Below, in pieces: positions 45,988-54,193 of a DNA stretch of 64,000 nucleotides. This DNA comes from Vibrio proteolyticus NBRC 13287 (GTDB lineage Bacteria > Pseudomonadota > Gammaproteobacteria > Enterobacterales > Vibrionaceae), in contig NZ_BATJ01000005.1 in the NCBI RefSeq assembly GCF_000467125.1, positions 94,798 through 158,797 of the forward strand, in the 5' to 3' direction. The position numbers were made by a program, and so were the translations under genes. Under the pieces are notes generated by a model. That model did not search any database and was not told where the DNA came from. It saw only the letters and a program-made list of their open reading frames with translations. Position 1 is the first letter of the stretch. Each line of letters starts with the position of its first letter.

Positions 45988-46652
45988 TATATTGTCCTTA
46001 AGAAGTCAGAACTGCATTCCTTTGCAAGCAGAGAACCGCCCAATACCACTTAACTGGTATTGCCGATAAACCGTACTCCACCATAGAAACGAGGTCATTG
46101 AATTTCAAAGGAATTGTTTAAAAATGAGGTGTCGTCACGCAACCGCATCGTCTTGTTACTTGCAATTGGACAAAAAAATGCCACAAACATTCCGTTTGTG
46201 GCGTTACATAATTATATGCGTATAAATTGGCGAGGGTCTAATGTTGATATCAGAACCAGAGCGAAAAACTCACGTCTCCAAATCAAATTAAACATCCAGG
46301 AAAAGCCCATTGAAAAAATCACTGACACTTTTCCCACTCCTGAAGTCGCAACGTCAGACATAAATAGCTTCAGGAGCGTTTGTATTATGGCTGAGCTACC
46401 GGGCGATAACAGGTTGTAAAATACAACTTGACAAATAGCAAAAACATAAGCAATGCGGGTTTTGTCACTGATAAAACCGTTACCAGGATCACTTTATATT
46501 CGCGAAATTATCAGTTAAACGAGGCGTAAATCGTCGGTCGATTGGATTTTTATCGATTGACCTTTGTAACTGATCTAGCTGCCTTGACAATAACGCCGGA
46601 CGAGTTTCAAAATGACCTTCTTTCATCAATTTCCTACGATTAAACCGTTAAC
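45988..46652. other. 665-base gene-poor region with a minus-strand terminator and an inverted repeat
   Basis: No convincing protein frame: a plus-strand open frame at 46114-46419 has no ribosome site and crosses both structures. A strong minus-strand terminator lies at 46172-46202. CTCCTGAAG (46337-46345) and CTTCAGGAG (46368-46376) form a nine-base inverted repeat with a 22-base spacer. A TTGACA at about 46430 on the plus strand lacks a good -10. The region may encode a small RNA on the minus strand. Confidence 0.45.
46172..46202 (-). terminator. Orphan intrinsic terminator (minus strand)
   Basis: On the minus strand: GCCACAAAC-GGAAT-GTTTGTGGC followed by A then seven T. Nine-base perfect arms. 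No annotated minus-strand gene lies upstream within this gap, so a short non-coding transcript is suspected. Confidence 0.75.
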
Positions 46653-47435
46653 ATGGATGTACGTGATTTAAATATGGAAATGGCCTCTAAACAGTTTAAT
46701 GAGGTTATTTCAATCAGTGACAACCGCGTTATCCATCTCGCTTTTTCAAGAATCAATATTGATAACAATCTCGTTAATACCATTTCGACGGATTACGAAT
46801 GGCATTTAATGTATTGGGATTCCGGTTTGTATCGCAATATTGGTTCGCGTATGCGCAGTGGCATCACAGAGTGGACGGCTTATCGCGATGACAATCACAA
46901 CAGTTTGATGGCTCAGCGTGGGATCAAATACAAAACCGATTATACGCAATTGTCTCCAGACAATCAGTGTGTCGATATCCTCTCTGTCGCGACCAGCGCC
47001 CCTCTGCTGCCGGCAGAGCAGCATCATCTGGCCAGTTTGCGACCGGCATTAGCATTTAAAGCCGACACCATTTGGAAACATTGCCAGACAAAGCCCATCT
47101 CCTTAACACAGTCGATTCAATCTGCCCCCAACACACCTCACTCCCTAATTCAACTCAGCTCCGACAAAGATGCGTTTTTATTTGGTGATGTGTGTCTGAG
47201 CAGTAAGGAAATGGAAACCATACGCCAGTTACTTGAACTGAAAAGTATCAAAGAGATTGCGTTTTTTCATCATTGCAGCCAACAGGCTGAGCGGAATCGC
47301 ATTGAAAAAATTAAAGCGAAATTCCGCTGCGAAAACCGACCACTCTCCCACCTGTTCCAACAGCTCAAACTTTATGGAGTGACTGAAGCATGTCTGCATC
47401 ACTGCACCACGTATCCATCACCTGCCAGTCGTTGA
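46653..47435 (+). CDS. LuxR-type helix-turn-helix regulator
   Basis: A 260-residue protein. Residues about 182-243 resemble a LuxR-type helix-turn-helix: LSSKEMETIRQLLELKSIKEIA, then SQQAERNRIEKIKAKF and a closing helix. It is a diverged version, with HHCSQQAERNRI where a recognition helix normally reads S-x-R-T-V-x-x-H. The N-terminal 150 residues look like a small sensor domain (LYRNIGSRMRSGITEW) similar in size to autoinducer-binding domains, but I cannot assign it. Its last 46 bases overlap the VOC gene, which in turn overlaps an MFS gene, so it probably controls its own operon. Confidence 0.65.
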   Translation: MDVRDLNMEMASKQFNEVISISDNRVIHLAFSRINIDNNLVNTISTDYEWHLMYWDSGLYRNIGSRMRSGITEWTAYRDDNHNSLMAQRGIKYKTDYTQLSPDNQCVDILSVATSAPLLPAEQHHLASLRPALAFKADTIWKHCQTKPISLTQSIQSAPNTPHSLIQLSSDKDAFLFGDVCLSSKEMETIRQLLELKSIKEIAFFHHCSQQAERNRIEKIKAKFRCENRPLSHLFQQLKLYGVTEACLHHCTTYPSPASR

Positions 47436-47794
47436 CAACAAGTCTGACCTTTTATCAACAATTCGGATTCGAGATAGAAAAGCAGTACCAGGATGACAAG
47501 GTCCACATTGTGTTACTCAGTAATCAGACTTCAGCTCGAATAGAACTGTTTCAGTTTCATCATACACCACTCACCGAATACAAAGAGGAGACTTGCTTAC
47601 CCCATATACAGCGCCGTGGAATCACACATTTTGCGATTTGCGTCAGTGATATCGAAACAACAAAACAACAATTATCTGGCACAGGGAAATGCTCTGAGAT
47701 ATCCCTCGCCAGGCTAGGTGGCTTTAGGTACTTCTTCACGCTGGATCCGGATGGAAATCAGTTGGAGATAATCGAGGAAAACAATGAAACTTAA
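47390..47794 (+). CDS. VOC (glyoxalase/bleomycin-resistance) family protein
   Basis: A 134-residue VOC protein with both beta-alpha-beta-beta-beta modules: LHHVSITCQSLTTSLTFYQQFGFE at the start and THFAICVSDIETTKQQL in the second half. Metal ligands fit His6/Glu53 in module 1 and His80/Glu127 (LEIIEE) in module 2, so it may be an active metalloenzyme rather than a pure binding protein. It ends FTLDPDGNQLEII, typical of the family. Overlaps the regulator by 46 bases and the MFS gene by 11. Confidence 0.85.
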   Translation: MSASLHHVSITCQSLTTSLTFYQQFGFEIEKQYQDDKVHIVLLSNQTSARIELFQFHHTPLTEYKEETCLPHIQRRGITHFAICVSDIETTKQQLSGTGKCSEISLARLGGFRYFFTLDPDGNQLEIIEENNET

Positions 47795-48956
47795 CTGGAA
47801 ACAGAGATTTGGAGTTGTCTCTGGTAACGTATTCGAATTTTATGACATCGCAGTTTACGCTGCTATTTCTCCATACATCACTAAAATTTTTGAGCAACAA
47901 GGCATCAGCGAAGGTGGCATCCTGGTGTGGATCATTTTCGCCCTACGCTTCCTGCTGCGCCCACTCGGTGGCATCGTAGTCGGTAAAATCGCGGATGAAC
48001 ACGGCCGTAAACAGGCGCTGATTTTTACCAGTACCCTAACTGGTATTGCAACCCTGTTGATGGCGTGTCTGCCGGTGGAGTTTTTTGGTCAGTACATCAT
48101 TTTTGCCTTTTTGATTCTGCAGATGGCACAAGCTTTCAGTTTTGGTGGTGAGTATCCAACCATCATCAACTATCTGTTGGAAAACACCGCAGATAAAGAG
48201 CAGTCGCGCATCAGCAGCATGATTGTGGCCAGCTCCATCGTGGGGGTGATCATTTCTGTGGTTGTGGTCGAAATCCTTAACCTGACACTGACCGGCGAGG
48301 AAATGCAACAGTACGGCTGGCGTATTCCACTGTTTATTGGCGCGGTGAACATCGCAATGAGCTTCTGGTTCCGGATGCGCTTACCACAACTTAAAGTCGC
48401 GACTGTGAAACGCGAGTTCAGTTGGTCATTGTTTACCAATATATTCGTGATTGCCATGGTCGGTGGCGTCGTGTTCTACATCCAAAACCTGTCGAGCAAT
48501 ATCATCAATGATCAGCTGCACATTGAACACTTCAGTTTGTACAACGCTTTGTGTCTGTTCGTTCTCCTGATTGGGACGGGTTGGCTGACCGACAAATTCA
48601 GCCACTCCCGACAAATGTTTCAGGTAGGGCTGCTCGGCGCGGTGTTACTGTTTGTACCGTCTTACTATTTGCTCAACAATGGGCAATTGGTCGTACAACT
48701 TGGAGCGCTGTTTGTGATTTCGCTGATTTCGGCGTTGATTCTCGGCAATCTGGCCACGATGCTGTTCAAAGAAGCCAATTCTCAAACGCTACCGCTCGGC
48801 CTGGGTTATAACGTTGCCCTGTCGATCTTCGGTGGGTTGAGTCCGTTGATCGTACAAGCGCTCTCTTCACAAAGCGTCACGTACGTCGGCTTTTATGCCG
48901 CTCTGGCAGCACTACCAGCGTTGGTATTCCATCGATCTAAATTGCTTCAGACGTAA
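47784..48956 (+). CDS. MFS transporter (metabolite:H+ symporter type)
   Basis: A 390-residue major facilitator with about 12 membrane spans. GNVFEFYDIAVYAAISPYI (TM1) and RPLGGIVVGKIADEHGRKQAL (TM2-3 loop) are the signatures of the MHS group (ProP, KgtP, ShiA), and FSFGGEYPTIINYLLE is the TM5 region. It is shorter than most MHS members (about 430), mainly in the central loop and C-terminus. It probably imports a small organic acid or related solute that the VOC enzyme handles (inference). GAGGAAAACA precedes the ATG. Confidence 0.9.
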   Translation: MKLNWKQRFGVVSGNVFEFYDIAVYAAISPYITKIFEQQGISEGGILVWIIFALRFLLRPLGGIVVGKIADEHGRKQALIFTSTLTGIATLLMACLPVEFFGQYIIFAFLILQMAQAFSFGGEYPTIINYLLENTADKEQSRISSMIVASSIVGVIISVVVVEILNLTLTGEEMQQYGWRIPLFIGAVNIAMSFWFRMRLPQLKVATVKREFSWSLFTNIFVIAMVGGVVFYIQNLSSNIINDQLHIEHFSLYNALCLFVLLIGTGWLTDKFSHSRQMFQVGLLGAVLLFVPSYYLLNNGQLVVQLGALFVISLISALILGNLATMLFKEANSQTLPLGLGYNVALSIFGGLSPLIVQALSSQSVTYVGFYAALAALPALVFHRSKLLQT

Positions 48957-48970
48957 TTCCACTCCAAAAT

Positions 48971-49001
48971 AAGAAAGAGCCGCAAAATGCGGCTCTTTCT
49001 T
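48971..49001. terminator. Terminator of the LuxR-VOC-MFS operon
   Basis: AAGAAAGAGCCGC-AAAAT-GCGGCTCTTTCTT, 13-base perfect arms, 14 bases after the MFS stop. The right arm includes the old stop codon of the neighbouring broken cupin gene. Confidence 0.9.
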
Positions 49002-49301
49002 ATTGCGATCCCAGATACTGTTCGTCCGTGACTTTCTCTTTCCAGATCGCGTTCTGGCCATCTTTTGAGGCGTCACCACCAGATGTGTCATGGCGGCTTC
49101 AGGCGTTGCACCATGCCAATGCTCAACACCGGGAGGACACCACACGCTCTCACCTTCAGAAAAGCGAATCACGTTACCATCACGCGTGCCTGTCAGGGCG
49201 ACTCCGGATGTCACGATGATGTGCTGCCCGGCGGGATGAGAATGCCAGGCACTGCGCGCGCCGGGCTGGAACGTCACATACGCCGCACTATAGTTGGCCA
49301 C
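49000..49301 (-). pseudogene. Broken cupin gene (5' truncated, frameshifted)
   Basis: The cupin core is intact: ARSAWHSHPAGQHIIVTSGVA and PPGVEHWHGATPEAAM with the metal histidines. The N-terminus is cut: upstream in frame there is a TAA within about 40 bases and no ATG or signal peptide. After VVTPQK the frame shifts: removing one base shift at the AAAA run near 49066 restores DGQNAIWKEKVTDEQYLGSQ and a stop at 49000, the usual end of such proteins. As it stands the frame runs on to 48912, into the MFS gene. Either decay or a homopolymer sequencing error for the shift; the missing 5' end favours decay. Confidence 0.75.
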
Positions 49302-49470
49302 GTCATTTTCCGGATTACCCTTGCGAGCAGTGGTGCTTTAGCCGCAGACTAAACGCCACCGCTTACTCGCAGGCTCCATGCTCCCCGTCATTACCTGTGA
49401 TAAGTCACATCTGAAATAAAAAAGGAACGTTCAAAGGCAGTGGAAAAACGAATACCCCCCGAAAGATGAA

Positions 49471-49920
49471 CTAGGTTAACGCGTTATATTCTTCATCAGA
49501 GACCTGCTCTAACCATTCATTCCTGGCCCCTTCCGCCGGAATCTCTACCGCAACATGCGCAAACCAACTGTCCTTTGCGGCACCATGCCAGTGCTTAGTT
49601 CCAGGGGCGATATAAACCACCTTGCCGGGTAACAACTCCTGTGCAGGATGGCCGAATTCCTGATACCAACCTTTCCCTCCGGTTACGAGTAAAATCTGTC
49701 CACCTTTATGGTGAATATGCCAGAAATTGCGACAACCAGGCTCAAAGGTCACATTGGCGACAGTAACGCCTTGGAGGTTCAGCAGAGACAGGAAGCTCGT
49801 CCCGGTAAAGTAATCGGCATACGCGTCATTTCGTTCACCGAAATCAAAAATACCTTTACCATTAAAGACTCCCGCCTGAAGCTCGCGTGGAATCAGTGTG
49901 TTTTCGTCGTTTTTCATCAT
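49471..49920 (-). CDS. Cupin-domain protein
   Basis: A 149-residue single-cupin protein related to carboxymuconolactone-decarboxylase-associated cupins. Motif 1 is CRNFWHIHHKGGQILLVTGG, motif 2 is VYIAPGTKHWHGAAKDSWFAH, giving His/His/Glu/His-type metal ligands. The ATG pair at 49920 follows GGGAG; the frame is open 162 bases further upstream but with non-protein-like composition. It is probably a relative of the broken cupin 170 bases downstream. Divergent from an AraC regulator that may control it. Confidence 0.87.
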   Translation of the reverse strand: MMKNDENTLIPRELQAGVFNGKGIFDFGERNDAYADYFTGTSFLSLLNLQGVTVANVTFEPGCRNFWHIHHKGGQILLVTGGKGWYQEFGHPAQELLPGKVVYIAPGTKHWHGAAKDSWFAHVAVEIPAEGARNEWLEQVSDEEYNALT

Positions 49921-50455
49921 TGCTCCCGAGTTTTCAAAATCAACACTCTTATGTTTCATGACTGACCGTGTCGTTGGCGTGATACTGTGCCTCAACTTGG
50001 CTTCGCGCTGTTCACTGCGGCAGTGGCATTCACGATCTGCACTCTGGCACTGACTGTTGTTTGCACCGTTTACCTCCGACATTTAATAAATAATGAGCTG
50101 AAGAATGGTTTGATTTGTCGGCGTGGAGGCCATTATTTCGTACCTTGCTTTTACTTTACGCTTGTCTGTGTCTTACTCGTTAGCCTATTCATTGCTAAAA
50201 CTTGCCTGATTCTCCAAAGAAATAAGCCCCCCATCACTGCATCTTTAATGTGTGGCTCTCAAAAATACTCATAAGACATTGTATAGATAGACAATAATAT
50301 TAATGCGCACCTAAGATACCAGCACGCTCAACCTTTCTCGCCGTCAGGCTGAAGGCCTGCACTTGCCTGATTGTCTTTACATATGGAAAATTATTGCTGA
50401 AAATAACTGCCAGTTTTTATGCCTTTTGAGCGAATGATGCCCCCAAGGAGTGACC
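49921..50455. other. Intergenic region between cupin and AraC genes
   Basis: 535 bases, holding two divergent promoters by position. A plus-strand frame at 49987-50274 encodes two hydrophobic stretches but begins with GTG without a ribosome site and opposes the cupin leader; not called. No clear operator palindrome was seen. Confidence 0.4.
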
Positions 50456-51367
50456 ATGTCTGGCCAAAAAAACACAACCGTCAGCGGTGAAAAGCTGATT
50501 CGCCAAATAAAGGAATGGACCGGTCAACGCAATCAGTACGATACGGCGATCCCGGGACTAAGACTCAGTCGCTGGACATCACCCACCTTACCCGCCAGTT
50601 ATTCGCATCACCCTAGTATCTGTCTGATTGCTCAAGGGAAAAAACGCGTCCTCCTTGGGGACGAAAGCTTTGTCTACGACGCCAATCATTTTTTAATTTC
50701 AGCAGTAGAACTGCCCATCATCGCCAACATTATGGAGGCGAGTGAAGAGCACCCATATTTGGGACTGATTTTGGAGCTCGATTTACAAGAGATATCTCAG
50801 TTGATCGTCGACAGCGAACTTGCTTTCAATCACGATAAGGAAGCTCAAAAAGGCATCGCGGTGGGTACGCTCTCTGAACCTTTAGTGGATGCATTCGTAC
50901 GTTTGATGGGGTTGCTCGATGAAGAGGAAAACATCAAAATTCTGGCTCCTGTAATTAAGCGCGAGATCTTCTATCGTTTACTGACAACCGAACAAGGCAC
51001 TCGACTGAATCAGATTGTCACGTCAGGTAGCCATAGCCATCAAGTGTCCAAAGCCATCGACTGGTTAAAGAATAATTTCGTTAAACCATTAAGTGTCAGT
51101 GAGTTAGCGTCATACAGCGGCATGAGTAAATCTGCCTTTTATACGCACTTTCGTTCGATGACCTCAATGACGCCACTTCAGTTTCAGAAAAAGCTGCGCC
51201 TCAATGAGGCTCGTCGTTTAATGTTGACCGAAAACCTGGATGCCATGGCGACAACGTTTAAAGTCGGTTATGAAAGCCCTTCACAGTTTAGCCGGGAATA
51301 CAGCCGTATGTTTGGTGCGCCGCCGTCAAAAGATATCAAAGCCTTGAGAAAGTCGGCATCATTTTGA
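50456..51367 (+). CDS. AraC-family regulator (YqhC-like)
   Basis: A 303-residue regulator. The N-terminal AraC_N domain (about 25-180) includes PGLRLSRWTSPTLPAS and HPSICLIAQGKKRVLLGDE, and the C-terminal double helix-turn-helix includes VSELASYSGMSKSAFYTHFRSM and AMATTFKVGYESPSQFSREYSRMFG. This is the YqhC type, which responds to aldehydes and activates nearby reductases in E. coli. Here the neighbours are cupins. The ATG at 50456 has AAGGAG 5 bases upstream; a GTG two codons earlier overlaps it. Confidence 0.9.
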   Translation: MSGQKNTTVSGEKLIRQIKEWTGQRNQYDTAIPGLRLSRWTSPTLPASYSHHPSICLIAQGKKRVLLGDESFVYDANHFLISAVELPIIANIMEASEEHPYLGLILELDLQEISQLIVDSELAFNHDKEAQKGIAVGTLSEPLVDAFVRLMGLLDEEENIKILAPVIKREIFYRLLTTEQGTRLNQIVTSGSHSHQVSKAIDWLKNNFVKPLSVSELASYSGMSKSAFYTHFRSMTSMTPLQFQKKLRLNEARRLMLTENLDAMATTFKVGYESPSQFSREYSRMFGAPPSKDIKALRKSASF

Positions 51368-51700
51368 CACGGCGCCATTAATAACCAAGCGGCCGACGTT
51401 GGGCAATCGCTGTTCAGTTCAGCACATACCTATACAATACATCGACGGCCGTTACGAACAGCTGATTGAGACGGGTAAACCCTCGATTTTCTCCTCTCGA
51501 GATTGGAAGAAAAAAGAGAGCTTATAAAAGACGAGCTGTTGACTATTTAGCATTCCAACCTTGATTTTTGATAACATAACGAAGAATAAATGGCTCACGA
51601 AATGCACATTGAAGCTCCATTAATTTATCCGTATCACTGTTTTTCATACTTTCTTCTATCTGCAAGCTAAATAGGCAACTTCGATATTTTAATTTGATTT
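51368..51700. other. Intergenic region with a short coding remnant
   Basis: 333 bases. A plus-strand stretch ending in TAA at 51525-51527 reads YIDGRYEQLIETGKPSIFSS followed by RDWKKKESL, protein-like but with no start codon or ribosome site. It is probably the tail of a decayed gene of unknown family. Otherwise nothing seen. Confidence 0.4.
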
Positions 51701-52195
51701 TTACTCTGGGGTTGCAGTGAAAGGAACCTCACCATAAATTCCAAATTGATGACACGTAAACTTACCGCTTATTTCTGTATCGGAAATGTGGTCAATCAAT
51801 ATGTAGTGATCTCCTCTTCCGCTACTCCCTGTGAATGTGCCATCTTTTAAGCGTAAATTTGTTCCTTGTCCTGCCCCCATTTTCAGAATGAGATACCCAC
51901 TATCACTAAACCTTAACGTCACATCTGTATGACCATCAACAGCCCAATCCGTACTCCTAAGCAAATCACGAGAGGATTCGTCTATGTAGTGGCCTTGGCT
52001 TGCATACTTCAGTTCACCGTTAGACGTCAGGTATACAATTTCCTGTCTTCCATCACCATCCAAATCTGAGAGTTCAAAGGATTGAATATCTTCATTTGGC
52101 AATATAGTTATTGGATTTGAAAATGAGATATCTTTAGAGAGTGCTTGAGCCGACAACAACGACGCCATTGACAACAATAAGAAGCTTTTTTTCAT
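51701..52195 (-). CDS. Secreted protein with an FG-GAP/VCBS-like calcium motif
   Basis: A 164-residue protein with a Sec signal (MKKSFLLLSMASLLSAQALS, cleaved before KDIS). LSDLDGDGRQEIVYL (about 43-57) has the D-x-D-x-D-G calcium loop of FG-GAP/VCBS repeats; only one full repeat is present. The C-terminal half has no recognised family and a single cysteine (FTCHQ). GGGAAA precedes the ATG. Single gene at the edge of the degraded segment. Function unknown. Confidence 0.75.
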   Translation of the reverse strand: MKKSFLLLSMASLLSAQALSKDISFSNPITILPNEDIQSFELSDLDGDGRQEIVYLTSNGELKYASQGHYIDESSRDLLRSTDWAVDGHTDVTLRFSDSGYLILKMGAGQGTNLRLKDGTFTGSSGRGDHYILIDHISDTEISGKFTCHQFGIYGEVPFTATPE

Positions 52196-52330
52196 AGTAG
52201 TTTCCCTTTATATACATACTGACTTGCCTAGCCAGCAAATAATTTCCGGGAAATATAAACTTATAACAAACTTTCAGTCAACAAAATTAAACTATTGATA
52301 TTTAAGTAAATTTATTTAACTTTCAGGAAA

Positions 52331-52636
52331 AATAGCCGCTAAATGCGGCTCTTAATCATTCGAAAGACCTGGGTAACTCGATTACTTCTCCTTACCGAAT
52401 ACGTTGTTCTCTTGACCTTGTACGCGGATGAAAGTGGTGCGCTTGGTTAGCTCTTTGAGCTTGACTGCACCTACGCAGGCGCAAATTGAACGTACGCCGC
52501 CGAGGATATCCTGGATGGTGCCGTGCACACTGCCACGATATGGCAATAGTACGGTTTTTCTTCAACTGCCCGGTAGCCCGCTACGCCGCCAGAGTGCTTG
52601 CCCATCGCGCCCTTAGAATACATGCTGTAGAACTTT
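52331..52636. repeat. Direct repeat, decayed copy of the guaC 3' end and terminator
   Basis: About 305 bases that align by eye along their length with 54171-54481, including the AGCCGC-TAAAT-GCGGCT terminator core and the last 85 codons of guaC. Both copies have the same orientation and enclose about 1.5 kb of AT-rich sequence. Confidence 0.85.
52382..52636 (-). pseudogene. guaC': Truncated, frameshifted guaC fragment
   Basis: Reading leftward it encodes [15 protein letters not shown], then after a one-base deletion [30 protein letters not shown], and ends [11 protein letters not shown] at the TAA at 52382. It matches the GMP reductase C-terminus from about residue 263 on. No 5' part is present: homology stops near 52636. 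Substitutions are spread along the fragment, so it is either an old duplicate or came from another Vibrio. Confidence 0.88.
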
Positions 52637-52721
52637 AGAATAACTAAACTAGCCATTACAAATCAAAAGCTTAAAAAAACAACTTGTATAAAAACCAGTT
52701 CAAATGGCGATATTCAGCGCA

Positions 52722-53080
52722 TCATTCGTTCGGCTTTATTTTCAATGTGACCAGCTTGGGGCCAGCTTTCAAAGCAATTTCTGCCATATATTGAGCTTCC
52801 GACTTTCCTTAGCCAAGAAGGCACTTCACCTTTTTTGCCCCTCCTGTTATCCATACCAACCGGAAACAAGCGCCCTATGATTTTCAAATGCAGCGTCGAA
52901 CGTCGGCTTTACTACGATGGTTTCAGCTTGCGCATTAATAAAGAGCCACTCAGCCCACTCGGGTTTGATAACCCCTAAGGTAAATCGAGTTGAGCCAACT
53001 CACCATTTTTTGACGCTAACCGAAGACACATCCTGTTGGTGCGGGTGTGAATGTTTCGAGAGCGTGTTGTACTCAAGCCC
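52722..53080 (-). pseudogene. Decayed gene of unknown family
   Basis: On the minus strand a protein-like frame starts near 53080 (GLEYNTLSKHSHPHQQDV...), passes one in-frame TGA, continues as LGVIKPEWAEWLFINAQ and FENHRALVSGWYG, and meets another stop. In a shifted frame it goes on as ITGGAKKVKCLLG, stop, and EAQYMAEIALKAGPKLV to a final TGA at 52722. Two or more disabling changes are needed to explain this, so it is a relic. I do not recognise the family. The 46-codon frame starting at 52854 in the region is probably chance. Confidence 0.5.
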
Positions 53081-53238
53081 TTTTTACATAAAAAAACTAC
53101 TCAAAGTAGTACATTTTTTAAGGGTAAAAGGAGGACTAAATTTTTCTCACATGGTAAGAAATTTGCAAAAATTATCGTTTCTCAATAAATTATTTTTGTA
53201 TTAAGATAAGACTCTATTTTAGAGTTAGGACCGTTTTG

Positions 53239-53822
53239 ATGAAAGAAACACCTGTTATTTCAAATACCTATGCAACGAACATCTCATCTAAGCACGTTTC
53301 ATTTCTATGTTTTGTTGTGTGTATTTTATCACTATCTAGTTCTTTGTTTGAGCTATGGATACTTATACAATCATGGTGGTCTGGTGAGGCCTTTACCGAT
53401 ATATATATGGGTTATCTTCAATCTTATCCTGAGTTGGGAAGTTACGATGTTAACTTTAGGTCAACGCGCATATACACCGTTATTTTAGACTACATGAGCT
53501 TTATTCCGTATTATACAGCATTAATTTTGTCATCGATTATTTTTTACCGTTTTAGATCTGGTATTTTTTGGGATAAAAAAACATAAATGTTTTAAAGTTA
53601 ATTGGTATTCTTGTTATTTTTGACTCTTTATTTCAGCCAATTAAAAACACTCTTCAGATCCTAGCGTTTACTATTAATGATGAGCACCCAATTTTCATGT
53701 TATTTTTAGGCATTAGTTCAGAAGGAGTAAGAGGCGCCATCGTTGGAATTTCGGTATATACCTTTTCGGTGATATTAAAAAGAGCCAAAAGTTTAGATGA
53801 TGAATTTAGTTTAATTGTATAG
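53239..53822 (+). pseudogene. DUF2975-family membrane protein, frameshifted
   Basis: The first 115 codons (MKETPVISNTYATN...) have a TM segment around 22-47, a W-x-W-S-G-x-A loop and another TM ending in IIFYRFRSGIFWDKK, then a stop at 53584. Inserting one A in the seven-A run near 53576-53582 restores NINVLKLIGILVIF, FQPIKNTLQIL and ILKRAKSLDDEFSLIV to a TAG at 53820-53822. The joined protein has four membrane segments and the DUF2975 ending (A-x-x-L-x-x-E-x-x-L-x-V). AGGA lies before the ATG. A sequencing error or ribosomal slippage at the A-run are alternatives to decay. The helix-turn-helix partner often found beside DUF2975 genes is missing. Confidence 0.7.
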
Positions 53823-53871
53823 TTTAGTTTTTATGTATAGCTTAGGTTTTATGTATAGTTTAGGTTTTATT
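53818..53871. repeat. Three 18-bp tandem repeats
   Basis: TATAGTTTAGTTTTTATG, TATAGCTTAGGTTTTATG and TATAGTTTAGGTTTTATT follow one another without gap, starting at the stop of the DUF2975 gene and ending 18 bases before the lipoprotein ATG. Differences are one to two bases per copy. Copy number may vary between strains. Confidence 0.9.
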
Positions 53872-53889
53872 TTGTAAGTTGGTCGTTTT

Positions 53890-54165
53890 ATGATTAAAAA
53901 GTTTTGTTTTATTATACTGACGTCAGTATTCCTATTTGGATGCTCTAATATTAGCCATCATGGTATGAATGGGGTTTACGGTTCAACAGATGTCAAGTCT
54001 GGCCCAAGAATTCATGGAGATGAGAGAAGTAAAGAACAGAGGTATAAAGATTGCCTTTCTCAATCAAAAAATAGTAAGAGAAAATCTGAAAAAATACGTT
54101 GCCATGATGATTCACAGCATCCAGAACCTGGATACTGGGGAGTTTCATTCCCTATAACCTTTTAA
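53890..54165 (+). CDS. Small lipoprotein
   Basis: A 91-residue protein: MIKKFCFIILTSVFLFGC, where LFGC is a lipobox with Cys18, then a short polar, basic mature part (SKEQRYKDCLSQSKNSKRKSEK) and a Trp/Pro-rich end (PGYWGVSFP). Two further cysteines may pair. It is AT-rich like its left neighbour and unlike guaC. No family recognised. No strong ribosome site; AAGTTGG lies upstream. Confidence 0.65.
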   Translation: MIKKFCFIILTSVFLFGCSNISHHGMNGVYGSTDVKSGPRIHGDERSKEQRYKDCLSQSKNSKRKSEKIRCHDDSQHPEPGYWGVSFPITF

Positions 54166-54166
54166 A

Positions 54167-54193
54167 TTAAAAAGAGCCGCTAAATGCGGCTCT
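54167..54193 (-). terminator. Intrinsic terminator of guaC
   Basis: Minus strand: AGAGCCGC-ATTTA-GCGGCTCT followed by TTTTT. It lies 31 bases after the guaC stop and is duplicated in shortened form at 52334-52350. Confidence 0.88.

Noticed and set aside
46114..46419. 101-codon plus-strand frame in the 46 kb gap
   Set aside because: No ribosome site, odd composition, and it runs through both a terminator hairpin and an inverted repeat.
49987..50274. 95-codon frame with two hydrophobic stretches opposite the cupin leader
   Set aside because: GTG start without a ribosome site; hydrophobicity may come from the complement of a polar reading frame.
52714..52854. 46-codon minus-strand frame starting MDNRRGKKGE
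   Set aside because: A neighbouring frame gives more protein-like sequence with stops, so this frame is probably a by-product of a decayed gene.
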